DNA of 64,000 nt, from assembly GCF_017916255.1 (NCBI RefSeq), contig NZ_CP072827.1:310001-374000 (forward strand), read 5' to 3'. Positions 32,640-42,600 of the stretch are shown here, one piece after another. The notes under the pieces are model-generated. The model had not been told where the DNA came from, searched no databases, and worked only from the letters and a program-made list of their open reading frames with translations. This DNA is from Streptomyces mobaraensis NBRC 13819 = DSM 40847. GTDB taxonomy: Bacteria; Actinomycetota; Actinomycetes; Streptomycetales; Streptomycetaceae. Position numbers and translations under genes: made by a program. Within the stretch, counting starts at the first letter, position 1; each line of letters begins with the position of its first letter.

Positions 32640-34349
32640 TCATGAGCCGCACGCCATCCGCCCGGCCACCCGCCCTTGTTCGAGCCGGATCACCCGCGGC
32701 AGCCGCGCGATGGTGGCCGGCCGGTGGGCGATGACGATCAGGGTGCGGTCCTCGCTCATGCCGTCGAGGGCGTGCTCCAGCCGGGCCGCCGTCACCGGGT
32801 CGATGTCGGCAGTGGCCTCGTCGAGGACGAGCACCGCGGGGTCGGCGAGCGCCGCCCGCAGCAGTCCGACGATCTGCCGCTCCCCCGCCGACAGCCGCTC
32901 GCCCCGGACGCCGACCTCGGCGTCCAGGCCGCCGAGGTCGCGCAGCCAGTCCTCCAGCCCCAGCTCGCGGACGGCCCGTTCCATGGCGGCCCGGTCCGGG
33001 GCGCTGTGCACCAGCTCCAGGTTGCGGGCGACCGTACCCGTCACCATGCGGACCTCCTGCGGCACCAGCACGACGCGGCGCCGCAGTTCGGCCTCGGACA
33101 GCTCCCGCAGGTCCGTACCGGCGAACGTGACGGTCCCCCGGTCGGGGGCGTAGAGCCCGCAGAGCAGCTTGGACAGGGTGGTCTTGCCGGAACCCGTCTC
33201 GCCGACGACACCGACGCGGTCACCGGCCGGGAAGGCCAGGGACACGTCGGAGAGCACCCGGGTGCCGTCCTGGTACCCGTACTCCACGCCCTCGCAGCGC
33301 AGTTCCCCCCGGACCGGCAGGTCCGCCGCGCTCCCGGCGGCGGGCGCCGCGGGCTTGACCCGCTCGGTGGCGGCGAGCAGGTCCAGCAGCCGGGCCAGCC
33401 CGGTCCGCGCGGTCTGCACATGCCCGACGAGCTGCGACAGGTCGGAGAAGGAGTCGAAGAGGTTGCGGCTGGCCAGGACGAAGGTGACGACCGTGCCGAT
33501 GCTGATGTCGCCGCGCGACGCCTGCCAGCCGCCGAAGAGGAGCAGCGCGACGAGCGCGACGCCCTCGATCAGGCTCACCAGGTCGATGCGGTTCTCCACC
33601 CGGACCGCCCGCCGGGCGGCGGTCACCGCGACGGCGTTCTCCCGCCCGAAGCGGCGCATCCAGCCGGGCAGTCCGCCGGCGGTCTGCAGCGCCTCCCGGA
33701 CGGCGAGGGTCTCGGTGAACGTGGCGGCCACGGTGGCCTCGGCCGTCGCCTTCCCGCCGAACGCGGCGGACGCGTCCCGCTGGAACCAGCGCATCGCCAG
33801 CAGCGCAGGCGGGACGAACACGACCAGCTGCACCAGGGCGAGCTGCCAGGAGTAGAAGAACAGCACACACAGCGTGAACACCAGGGTGGCCGTGGCGGAC
33901 ACCAGGTTCCGCAGGTGCATCCGGACGAACGCGGCCAGCGCGGCCACCTCGCCGGTGGTGCGGCGCAGCAGTTCGCCGGTGCGGTGCGACTCCAGGAACC
34001 GCAGCGGCGCCGAGGCCAGGTTGGCGACGGACCGCTCGCGCAGGCTGCGGACGACGTTCTCGCCGGCCTTGGCGAGCAGGAGTTCGCCGGAGCGGGCCAG
34101 GCCGAGCTGGACGACGGCGAGGGCGACCAGCGCCCCGGCGGCGACCAGCAGCCCGGTGCGGTCGTGGTGGTCGAGCGCGTCGGTGGCGCGGCCGACCAGG
34201 GGGGCGACGGCGACCAGCGCGGCGGAGTCGGCGAGGCCCACCACGACGGCGGTGATCAGGGCCCGCCGGTGCGGACGGAGGTGGGGGGCGGCCCGGCGCA
34301 GTACGTGCCGCTCGTCGGGCCGGCCGTCGAGGAGTACGGGCTCAGCCAC
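32640..34349 (-). CDS. ABC exporter half-transporter, second subunit
   Basis: A 569-residue fused membrane-ATPase subunit. Residues ~30-310 carry six helices (VVVGLADSAALVAVAPLVG, LVFTLCVLFFYSWQLALVQL), followed by an ATPase domain. Walker A GETGSGKTT is at ~386, Walker B VLVLDEATADID has the catalytic Glu, and the H-loop His is in VIAHRPATI. The signature motif is degenerate (LSAGERQ). With the preceding subunit it forms a heterodimer that probably exports the siderophore or its precursor. The start overlaps the end of the partner gene by 8 bases. Confidence 0.92.
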   Translation of the reverse strand: MAEPVLLDGRPDERHVLRRAAPHLRPHRRALITAVVVGLADSAALVAVAPLVGRATDALDHHDRTGLLVAAGALVALAVVQLGLARSGELLLAKAGENVVRSLRERSVANLASAPLRFLESHRTGELLRRTTGEVAALAAFVRMHLRNLVSATATLVFTLCVLFFYSWQLALVQLVVFVPPALLAMRWFQRDASAAFGGKATAEATVAATFTETLAVREALQTAGGLPGWMRRFGRENAVAVTAARRAVRVENRIDLVSLIEGVALVALLLFGGWQASRGDISIGTVVTFVLASRNLFDSFSDLSQLVGHVQTARTGLARLLDLLAATERVKPAAPAAGSAADLPVRGELRCEGVEYGYQDGTRVLSDVSLAFPAGDRVGVVGETGSGKTTLSKLLCGLYAPDRGTVTFAGTDLRELSEAELRRRVVLVPQEVRMVTGTVARNLELVHSAPDRAAMERAVRELGLEDWLRDLGGLDAEVGVRGERLSAGERQIVGLLRAALADPAVLVLDEATADIDPVTAARLEHALDGMSEDRTLIVIAHRPATIARLPRVIRLEQGRVAGRMACGS

Positions 34350-36249
34350 GGTCGGCCTCCGGGTGCGCGGCGGACAGGGCGGGCACGGCGGCGGCCTCTC
34401 TCGGGGTGGTGGTGCCGCGGTCGGCCAGGGTGACGACGCGGTCGGCGGCCTCCAGGACGGCCGTCCGGTGGGTCGCGAACAGGACCGTACGGCCCTCGGC
34501 CCAGCTCCGCAGCCGCTTGAGGACCAGGGCCTCGGTGGTGGTGTCGAGGGCGGACGTGCAGTCGTCCAGCACCAGCACCTCGGGGTCGCCGAGCAGCCCG
34601 CGCGCGAGGGCGAGGCGCTGGATCTGCCCGCCGGACAGGGCCGTTCCGCTCTCGCCGAGCGGGGTGTCGTAGCCCTCGGGCATGGCGGCGATCTGGTCGT
34701 GGACGCAGGCCGTCTCGCAGGCGGCCCGCAGGGCCTCGTCGGACAGGTCGCGGCCGAGCCGCAGGTTCTCGGCGACGGTGCCGGACAGCAGCAGCGGCCG
34801 CTGCGCCACGTAGCCGATCCGGCGGCGGACGTCGTCGAGCGCGGCGTCGCGCAGGTCGGTGCCGCCGTAGCGGACGGCGCCGGTGGCCGGGTCGTCCAGC
34901 CGGGCGGGCAGCCGCAGCAGGGTGCTCTTCCCGGAGCCGGTGGCGCCCTGGACGGCCACGAACTCGCCGCGCCGGACGGTCAGGTCGAGCGGGGCGAGGA
35001 CGGTGACGCCGTCGCGCACGGCGCTGACCCCGGACAGCTCCAGGTCACCGCCGGGGGTCAGGGCGACCGGCTCGGCCGGGTCGGTGACGGTGGACGTGAG
35101 GGACAGCGCCTCGTCGATCCGGGCGGCGGCCACGTCGGCCTGGCCGCGTTCCAGCAGCCGGGTGACGAGGACGCGGGTGGCCAGGGTGACGGTGGCCATC
35201 CACGAGGTGAAGGCGACCAGCCCGCCGATGGTCAGCCGGCCGTCGAGGACGGCGAGTCCGCCGACGCCCACGCCGACCGCGACGGCCAGCCGGGGCACGA
35301 AGGGCGCGACGGCGGCCCAGTCCGCCTCGATCCGCGCGGCCTTGACGGTCTTGTCGGTGACCGTGGCGCTGGCGGTGTCGTGCCGGTCGAGCAGCGGCCG
35401 GTGGCCGCCGGTGCCGCGCAGCCCGGTGCCGACCTGGAGCAGGTCGGCGACGGCCTCGGCGCGGTCGCCGTGGGCGGCCGACAGCTCGTCGCTGGCGGCG
35501 CCGAAACGGCGCGGGAAGTACAGGTTGACCCAGGTGAGGAAGGGCAGCATGCCCACCGTCACCAGCAGCAGGACGGGGTCGAGCGCGGCCAGGCCGGGCA
35601 GCACGACGGCGAAGGTGGTGGCGAGCACCACCCAGACGGAGAGGCCGTGCACCCACTCCCGGACCATGTCGGTGTCCCGGGTGGCGCGCATGGCCAGGTC
35701 GCCGTGGCCGCGCTCGGCGAGGGCTGCCCGGTCGAGCCCGGCCAGCCGGCCGAGCAGCCGCGACCGCAGGTCGGCACCGACCCGCGCGTCGGTGACGCTC
35801 GCCCAGTACTGCCAGCCGTACAGCCCGGCGAACTGCACACAGGCGGCGAGCGCGGTGGCGCCGGACCACAGCAGCAGCACCCGGTTGTCGTCCTTCTGAA
35901 TGCCGTCGTCCAGGGCCCGCTGGACGCACCACGGGACGGCGAGCAGCGCGACCTGGCGGAGGCAGGCGGAGACCATCGCGGCGAACAGCGTGGCCCGGTG
36001 CGGGCGCAGCGAGCCACGCAGCAGGCGGCGGGCGCGGCGGCGGCGCTCGGCGGGGAGGCTCTTCGGGTCGTCGTCCTCGGCCGCCGCCTCGTCGACGGCG
36101 GCCGATGCCTGTTCGGCCACCGGCCCGGTGGCCGGCGCCCGTTCGTCGGTGGGGGCCCGGTCCTTCGCGGGCTCGTCGGCCGGCCGGTCGCCCGGTGGAC
36201 GGTCGGCGTGGCCGGGGCGGTGCTCCGGCTGGGCGGGGTGGGTGCTCAC
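34342..36249 (-). CDS. ABC exporter half-transporter, first subunit
   Basis: A 635-residue subunit. About 75 hydrophilic residues rich in Ala, Pro, Asp and Glu precede six helices (~85-370) and the ATPase. Walker A GATGSGKST is at ~436 and the signature is LSGGQIQRLALARGL. Walker B reads VLVLDDCTSALD, with Asp where the catalytic Glu is normal, so its own ATP site should be weak. The partner has the Glu but a degenerate signature. The two sites are thus asymmetric, as in other heterodimeric exporters. GTG start after a hairpin-rich gap downstream of the mbtH-like gene. Confidence 0.92.
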   Translation of the reverse strand: MSTHPAQPEHRPGHADRPPGDRPADEPAKDRAPTDERAPATGPVAEQASAAVDEAAAEDDDPKSLPAERRRRARRLLRGSLRPHRATLFAAMVSACLRQVALLAVPWCVQRALDDGIQKDDNRVLLLWSGATALAACVQFAGLYGWQYWASVTDARVGADLRSRLLGRLAGLDRAALAERGHGDLAMRATRDTDMVREWVHGLSVWVVLATTFAVVLPGLAALDPVLLLVTVGMLPFLTWVNLYFPRRFGAASDELSAAHGDRAEAVADLLQVGTGLRGTGGHRPLLDRHDTASATVTDKTVKAARIEADWAAVAPFVPRLAVAVGVGVGGLAVLDGRLTIGGLVAFTSWMATVTLATRVLVTRLLERGQADVAAARIDEALSLTSTVTDPAEPVALTPGGDLELSGVSAVRDGVTVLAPLDLTVRRGEFVAVQGATGSGKSTLLRLPARLDDPATGAVRYGGTDLRDAALDDVRRRIGYVAQRPLLLSGTVAENLRLGRDLSDEALRAACETACVHDQIAAMPEGYDTPLGESGTALSGGQIQRLALARGLLGDPEVLVLDDCTSALDTTTEALVLKRLRSWAEGRTVLFATHRTAVLEAADRVVTLADRGTTTPREAAAVPALSAAHPEADRG

Positions 36250-36282
36250 GACGTCAGGTATCCGATCCGAGGGGTGGTTCGA

Positions 36283-36322
36283 CCGCGCGGTCCGGCCGGG
36301 ACGACCGGTCCGGACCGCGCGG
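36283..36322 (-). terminator. 13-bp hairpin between the mbtH-like and exporter genes
   Basis: The arms 36283-36295 and 36310-36322 pair perfectly over 13 bp around a 14-base loop. It lies within the gene train, so it may lower transcription of the exporter genes or protect the upstream RNA end. Confidence 0.6.
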
Positions 36323-36342
36323 GGCGGGGGCGGGGGTCCGGG

Positions 36343-36552
36343 TCAGGACCGCGCGGCGAGACTGGCCGGGCGCATGTCCGTCCAGTTGGCGTCCACGTAC
36401 TCGGTGCAGCCCTGGAGGCTGTCCTCGCCGTGCACGACGGTCCAGCCGGCCGGGACCTCCGCGAACACCGGCCACAGCGAGTGCTGGTTCTCGGCGTTGA
36501 CGAGGACGTAGTAGCGGGCGTCGTTGTCCTCGAAGGGGTTGGTGGCGCTCAT
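36343..36552 (-). CDS. mbtH: MbtH-like NRPS chaperone
   Basis: A 69-residue MbtH-family protein that binds adenylation domains and is often needed for their folding or activity. The family pattern is complete: NPFEDNDARYYVLVN, QHSLWP, VPAGW, then CTEYVDANWTDMRPASL with the conserved Trp residues. AAAGGAG lies eight bases before the ATG. It directly follows the second NRPS gene (62-bp gap) and is the natural partner of the six adenylation domains. Confidence 0.97.
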   Translation of the reverse strand: MSATNPFEDNDARYYVLVNAENQHSLWPVFAEVPAGWTVVHGEDSLQGCTEYVDANWTDMRPASLAARS

Positions 36553-36614
36553 CTGCGGTGCTCCTTTGGTGAGGTGGAGTGGTTCGTGTCGATTGTTGGT
36601 GATCTTGGGGTGGT

Positions 36615-39600
36615 TCAGGAAGGGGCCGTGATGGTCTCCGGGGCCTCCTCGCCGGACCGGGCGGTGAGGAAGGCCGCGAGCTCGGCGACAGTGGGCCGGG
36701 CCAGCAGGTCGGTGACGGTCACGCCGGGGCCGAACGCGTCACGGACGCCGTGCAGCAGGGACATCAGCAGCAGCGAGTGGCCGCCGAGGTCGAAGAAGCC
36801 GTCGTCGACGCCGACGTCGGGCAGTCCGAGCACCTCGGCGAAGACGTTACACAGCGTCTCCTCCACGGCGTCGCGCGGGGCCCGGCCGGTCGGGCCGACG
36901 GCCGTGTCGGCGGCCGTGGGGGCGGGGAGGGCCTTGCGGTCGAGCTTGCCGTTGACGGTCAGCGGCAGCGCGTCGAGGACGACGAACGCCGACGGGACCA
37001 TGTACTCCGGCAGCGAAGCGGCGAGCGACCGGCGCAGCGCCGCCACGTCCACGGCACCGGCCGGGACCAGGTAGGCGGCCAGCCGCTTGACGCCCGGGGT
37101 GTCCTCGCGGACCACGACGGCGGCCCGCGCCACGGAGGCATCCGCGGTCAGCGCGTCCTCGATCTCCCCCGGCTCCACCCGGTAACCCCGGACCTTCACC
37201 TGATCGTCGACCCGGCCGAGGAAGTCCAGCAACCCGTCCTGCCGCCACCGCACCACATCACCCGTCCGGTACATCCGCGCACCCGGCTCACCGAACGGAT
37301 CCGCCACGAAACGCCCCGCCGTCAGACCGGGACGGCCGAGGTAGCCCCGGGCGAGTCCGACGCCGGAGACGTACAACTCGCCGGGGACGCCGACGGGCAC
37401 GGGCCGGAGGTGGGCGTCGAGGACGCGGGCGCGGGTGTTCCAGATCGGACGGCCGACGGTGGCCGTGTCGCTGTCCAGCGTGCCGCCGCCGAGCGTGTTG
37501 ATCGTGTACTCGGTCGGCCCGTAGAGGTTGTAGCCCATCACGCCGGGGGTGTCGCGCAGCCGCGTCCAGAGCGACTCCGCGACGGCCTCACCGCCCAGCA
37601 GGACGAGCGCCGGCCGGTGCCGGTCCTCGTCCAACAAGCCGCACTCGACCAGGGCTTGGGCGTAGGACGGCGTGACATTGATGACGTCGATCGCGTGCTC
37701 GGCGCAGTAGGCGGCCAGCCCCTCCGCGTCCCGCCGCAGCGACTCGTCGAGAACGTGCACCTCGTGCCCCTCGACCAGCCACAACAACTCCTCCCACGAC
37801 ATGTCGAAGGAGAACGACACCGTATGCGCGATCCGCAACCGCCGACCACCCGCGGCCGCAACCACCGGCTCGAAAATCGCCTCACGGTGATTGAGCTGCA
37901 TATTGGTCAAACCGCGGTACGGCGTCACCACACCCTTCGGCCGACCCGTCGAACCCGACGTGAAAATGACATACGCGGCAGCATCCAGGTCGACGACCGC
38001 GTCCACGGGACCGGCCGGGAAGTCGGCCAACTCCTTTGCGACGCGCGGGTCGTCCAGCTCGACGACCGGGACGTCGGGCACATCCGGCATCCGGTGCCGG
38101 GCGGTCGAGTCGGTCAGCAGGACGACGGGACGGGTCTCGGCGACCATGAACGCGAGTCGGTCCACCGGGTAGTCGAGCTCCAGCGGCAGGTACGCCGCCC
38201 CGGTCCGCAGCACCGCGAACAGCGCCGCGACCATCTCCAGCGAACGCGGCAGCCCCAGCGCCACCACCCGCTCGGGACCGGCACCCCGGGCCGCCAACAG
38301 CCGCGCCAGCCGGTTGACTTCGGCGTCAAGATCGGCGAAGGTCCAGACCCGCCCGCCGGCCACCAGCGCCACCGCGTCCGGGACGGTCGCCGCGCGCTCT
38401 GCCAGCAGTTCCGCCACCGACTTCTCCGGCAGTTCCCGGTCCGTCGCCGCCCACTCCCCCAGGACCAGGTCGCGCTCGCGCCCGGTCAGCACGTCCAGGG
38501 TGCCGACACGGCGGTGCGGGTCCTCGGCGATCTGGGCGAGGAGGGAGAGGAGGCGTTCGACGAGGGCCTCGGCGGTGACGCGGTCGTAGAGGTCGGCCGC
38601 GTACTCGAAGGCGATGTCGATCTCCTCGGCGGTGGGCGTCTCCTCGAAGTTGAAGTCGAGTTCGAACTTGGCGGCGCCGAGCTCGAAGGGCAGGATGCGG
38701 CTCTCCAGGCCCAGGAGCCGGCCGGCGCGGCCGTCGTTGTTCTGGTACCCGAGCATCACCTGGAACAGCGGGTGCCGGCCGGCAGCGCGCGGCGGGTTGA
38801 GCGCCTCGACGAGGCTGTCGAACGGCAGGTCCTGGTGGGCGAAGGCGGCCAGGTCGTTCTCCCGTACGCGGCCGAGGAGTTCGGCGAACGTCGGGTCGCC
38901 GGACAGGTCGTTCCGCAGCACCAGGGTGTTGACGAAGAAGCCCACGAGACCGTCGAGCGCCGCGTCCGAGCGGCCCGCGACGGGCGCGCCGAGCGGGATG
39001 TCGTCGCCGGCGCCCAGCCGGTGGAGGAGCGTGGCGACGGCGGCCTGGAGCACCATGAACGTGGTGGTGCCGGTGGCCGTCGCGGCGTCGCGGAGGCCGC
39101 GGTAGACGGCCGGCGGCACCTGGGCGCGCACGGTGTCGCCGCGGTGGCCGGTGTCCCGGCCGCGCGCCCGGTCGCGGGGCAGGGCGAGTTCCTCAGGCAG
39201 CCCGTCCAGGGCCTGCCGCCAGTAGGCGGTCTGCCGGTGGTGTGCGCTGTGCTCGTCGGCCGGGTCGCCCAGCAGCTCGCGCTGCCAGAGCGTGTAGTCG
39301 GCGTACTGCACGGGCAGCGGCTCCCAGCCGGGTGCCGTGCCCGCCGCGCGGGCGGTGTACGCGGCGGTGAGGTCGTCGATGAACGGCAGCATCGACCACT
39401 CGTCGCCGGCGATGTGGTGGAAGAGGAGGACGAGGACGTGGTCCTCGGGCGTCACCTCGAACGCCGTGACCCGCAGCGGCAGTTCGCGCGCGAGGTCGAA
39501 GGCGTGGCGGACGGCCGCCTCGACGTCCGCCGTCAGCGTCTCGTCCGTCGTCTTCGCGGTGTGCAGCGCGTCGGCGGGGTCGGGCGCGTCGAGGATCCGC

Positions 39601-42600
39601 TGCACGGGCCGGCCCTCGTGCTCGCCGACGACCGTGCGGAGGCTCTCGTGGCGCCGGGTGACGTCGACGACGGCGTGCCGCAGCGCGTCCTCGTCGAGCG
39701 CGCCGTTGACGCGGACGACGAGCGGGACGTTGTAGGCGGCCCCGGAGCCGTCGAGGTTCCGGAGGTACCACATGCGCCGCTGGGCGTGCGAGAGCGGCAG
39801 TTCGGCCGGGCGCTCGCGGCGGGTCAGGGCGGGGCGGCGGTCGGCGCCGGGGGTGGTGCGCTCGGCGAGGGCGGCCGGGGTCGGGGCCTCGAAGAGGTCG
39901 CGGACGGCGAGGTCGGTGCCCAGTTCGGCGCGGACGCGGCTGACGAGGCGGGTGGCGAGCAGGGAGTGCCCGCCGAGGTCGAGGAAGTGGTCGTCGGGGC
40001 CGACCGAGGGGACGCCCAGCACCTCGCCGAAGAGGGCGCAGAGGAGTTCCTCGCGCTCGGTGCGGGGGGCGCGGCCGGTGCCGCCGAGGTCGGGGGCGGG
40101 GAGGGCCTTGCGGTCGAGCTTGCCGTTGACGGTCAGCGGCAGCGCGTCGAGGACGACGAACGCCGACGGGACCATGTACTCCGGCAGCGAAGCGGCGAGC
40201 GACCGGCGCAGCGCCGCCACGTCCACGGCACCGGCCGGGACCAGGTAGGCGGCCAGCCGCTTGACGCCCGGGGTGTCCTCGCGGACCACGACGGCGGCCC
40301 GCGCCACGGAGCCATCCGCGGTCAGCGCGTCCTCGATCTCCCCCGGCTCCACCCGGTAACCCCGGACCTTCACCTGATCGTCGACCCGGCCGAGGAAGTC
40401 CAGCAGCCCGTCCCCCCGCCACCGCACCACATCACCCGTCCGGTACATCCGCGCACCCGGCTCACCGAACGGATCCGCCACGAAACGCCCCGCCGTCAGA
40501 CCGGGACGGCCGAGGTAACCGCGCGCCAGGCCCACACCGGACACGTACAGTTCGCCCGGCACACCGATCGGGACCGGCCGCAGCCAGGCGTCCAGGACGC
40601 GGGCGCGGGTGTTCCAAATGGGACGGCCGACGGTGGCCGTGTCGCTGTCCAGCGTGCCGCCGCCGAGGGTGTTGATCGTGTACTCGGTCGGCCCGTAGAG
40701 GTTGTAGCCGATGAGACCGGGAGTCTCCTTGAGGCGCGTCCACAGCGACTCGGGCACGGCCTCGCCGCCGAGGAGGACGAGGACGGGCCGGTGCCGGTCG
40801 CCGTCCAACAGGCCGCATTCCACGAGCGCTTGGGCATAGGAGGGCGTCACATTGATGACGTCGACCTCGTGCTCGGCGCAGTAGGCCGCCAGCCCCTCCG
40901 CGTCCCGCCGCAGCGACTCGTCAAGGACGTGCACCTCGTGCCCCTCGACCAGCCACAACAACTCCTCCCACGACATGTCGAAGGAGAACGACACCGTATG
41001 CGCGATCCGCAACCGCCGCCCACCCGCGGCCGAGACCACCGGCTCGAAAATCGCCTCACGATGGTTCAACTGCATATTCGTCAAACCCCGATAAGGCGTC
41101 ACCACACCCTTCGGCCGACCCGTCGAACCCGACGTGAAGATCACATACGCGGCGGCATCCAGGTCGACGTCCGCGTCCACGGACTCACCCGAGAGCGCGG
41201 CGAGTTCGGCGGTCACGGCCGGGTCGTCGAGCTCGACGACCGGGACGCCGCGGACGTCGGGCATCCGCCCGCGGACGGTCGAGTCGGTGACCAGGACGAC
41301 GGGACGGGTCTCGGCGACCATGGAGGCGAGGCGGTCGGCCGGGTAGTCGAGCTCCAGCGGCAGGTAGGCGGCACCGGCGCGCAGGACGGCGAACAGCGCG
41401 GCGACCATGTCGAGCGATCGGGGCAGCCCGAGGGCGACCACCCGGTCGGGTCCGGCGCCCCGGGCGAGGAACAGCCGTGCGAGGCGGTTGATCCGCGCGT
41501 CGAGCTCGGCGTAGGTCCAGGCGCGGTCCCCGGCGACGAGGGCGACCGTGTCCGGGACGGCGGCGGCGCGCTCGGCGAGCAGGTCGGCCACCGACTTCTC
41601 CGGCAGTTCCCGGTCCGTCGCCGCCCACTCCCCCAGCACCAGCCCGCGCTCGCGCCCGGTCAGCACGTCCAGGGCGCGGACGGGCACGTCGGGACCGGCC
41701 GTGATCCGGTCGAGCAGGGTGACGAGCCGCCCGGCGTGCTCCTCGACCGTGGCGCGGTCGAAGGCGTCGGGACGGAACTTCCATTCCAGGGTCATCCGCT
41801 CACCGGGGTTGGCGGTGAAGATGAGCGGGAAGTGCGTGGCGTCGACGTCCGTGACGCCCTCGACGCCCAGGGCCTCGCCGACGCGGTCGCGCTCGTCCTG
41901 GTCGACGGGGGTGTTGCGGAGCACCTGGAGGGTGTCGAAGAGGCGGCCGAGGCCGGTGGTGCGCTGGATGGCGCCCAGGCTGAGCTGGTGGTGCGGCAGG
42001 AGGGCCGCCTGTTCGCGCTGGAGGCGGGTGAGGAGGCGGGCCGCCGTCTCGTCGCGGTCGAGGCGGACGCGGACGGGGACGGTGTTGAGGAACATGCCGA
42101 CGGTCCGCTCGATGCCGGGCAGGTCGGCGGGGCGGCCGGAGACGGTCGTTCCGAAGACCACGTCCTGCCGGCCGGTGATTCCGGCGAGCAGCAGGCCCCA
42201 GACGCCGGAGAGCACGGTGTTGAGGGTCAGTCCGTGGGTCTGGGCCCAGCCGGTGACCCGGGCGCTCAGTTCTGCGGTGAGTTCGGTGGAGTGCTCCTCG
42301 GGGAGGAGCGAGGCGCGCTCGCGGGCGTGCGGGGCGACGAGCGTGGGCTCCTCGACGCCGGCCAGGGCCGCGCGCCACGCCTCCTCGCCGGCGGCGGTGT
42401 CCTGGGCGTGCAGCCAGGCGAGGAAGTCCTGGTACGGGAGGGGCTGTTCGCCCTCGGGGCTCGCGAGGGAGCCGGTGGTGACGAGCGCGTGGCAGTGGGC
42501 CAGCAGTTCCTGGAGGAACAGCCCGGACGACCAGCCGTCCCACAGCAGCGTGTGGTTGGTGACGAGGATGTGCTGGCGGCCGTCGGGGGTGAGGACCGAG

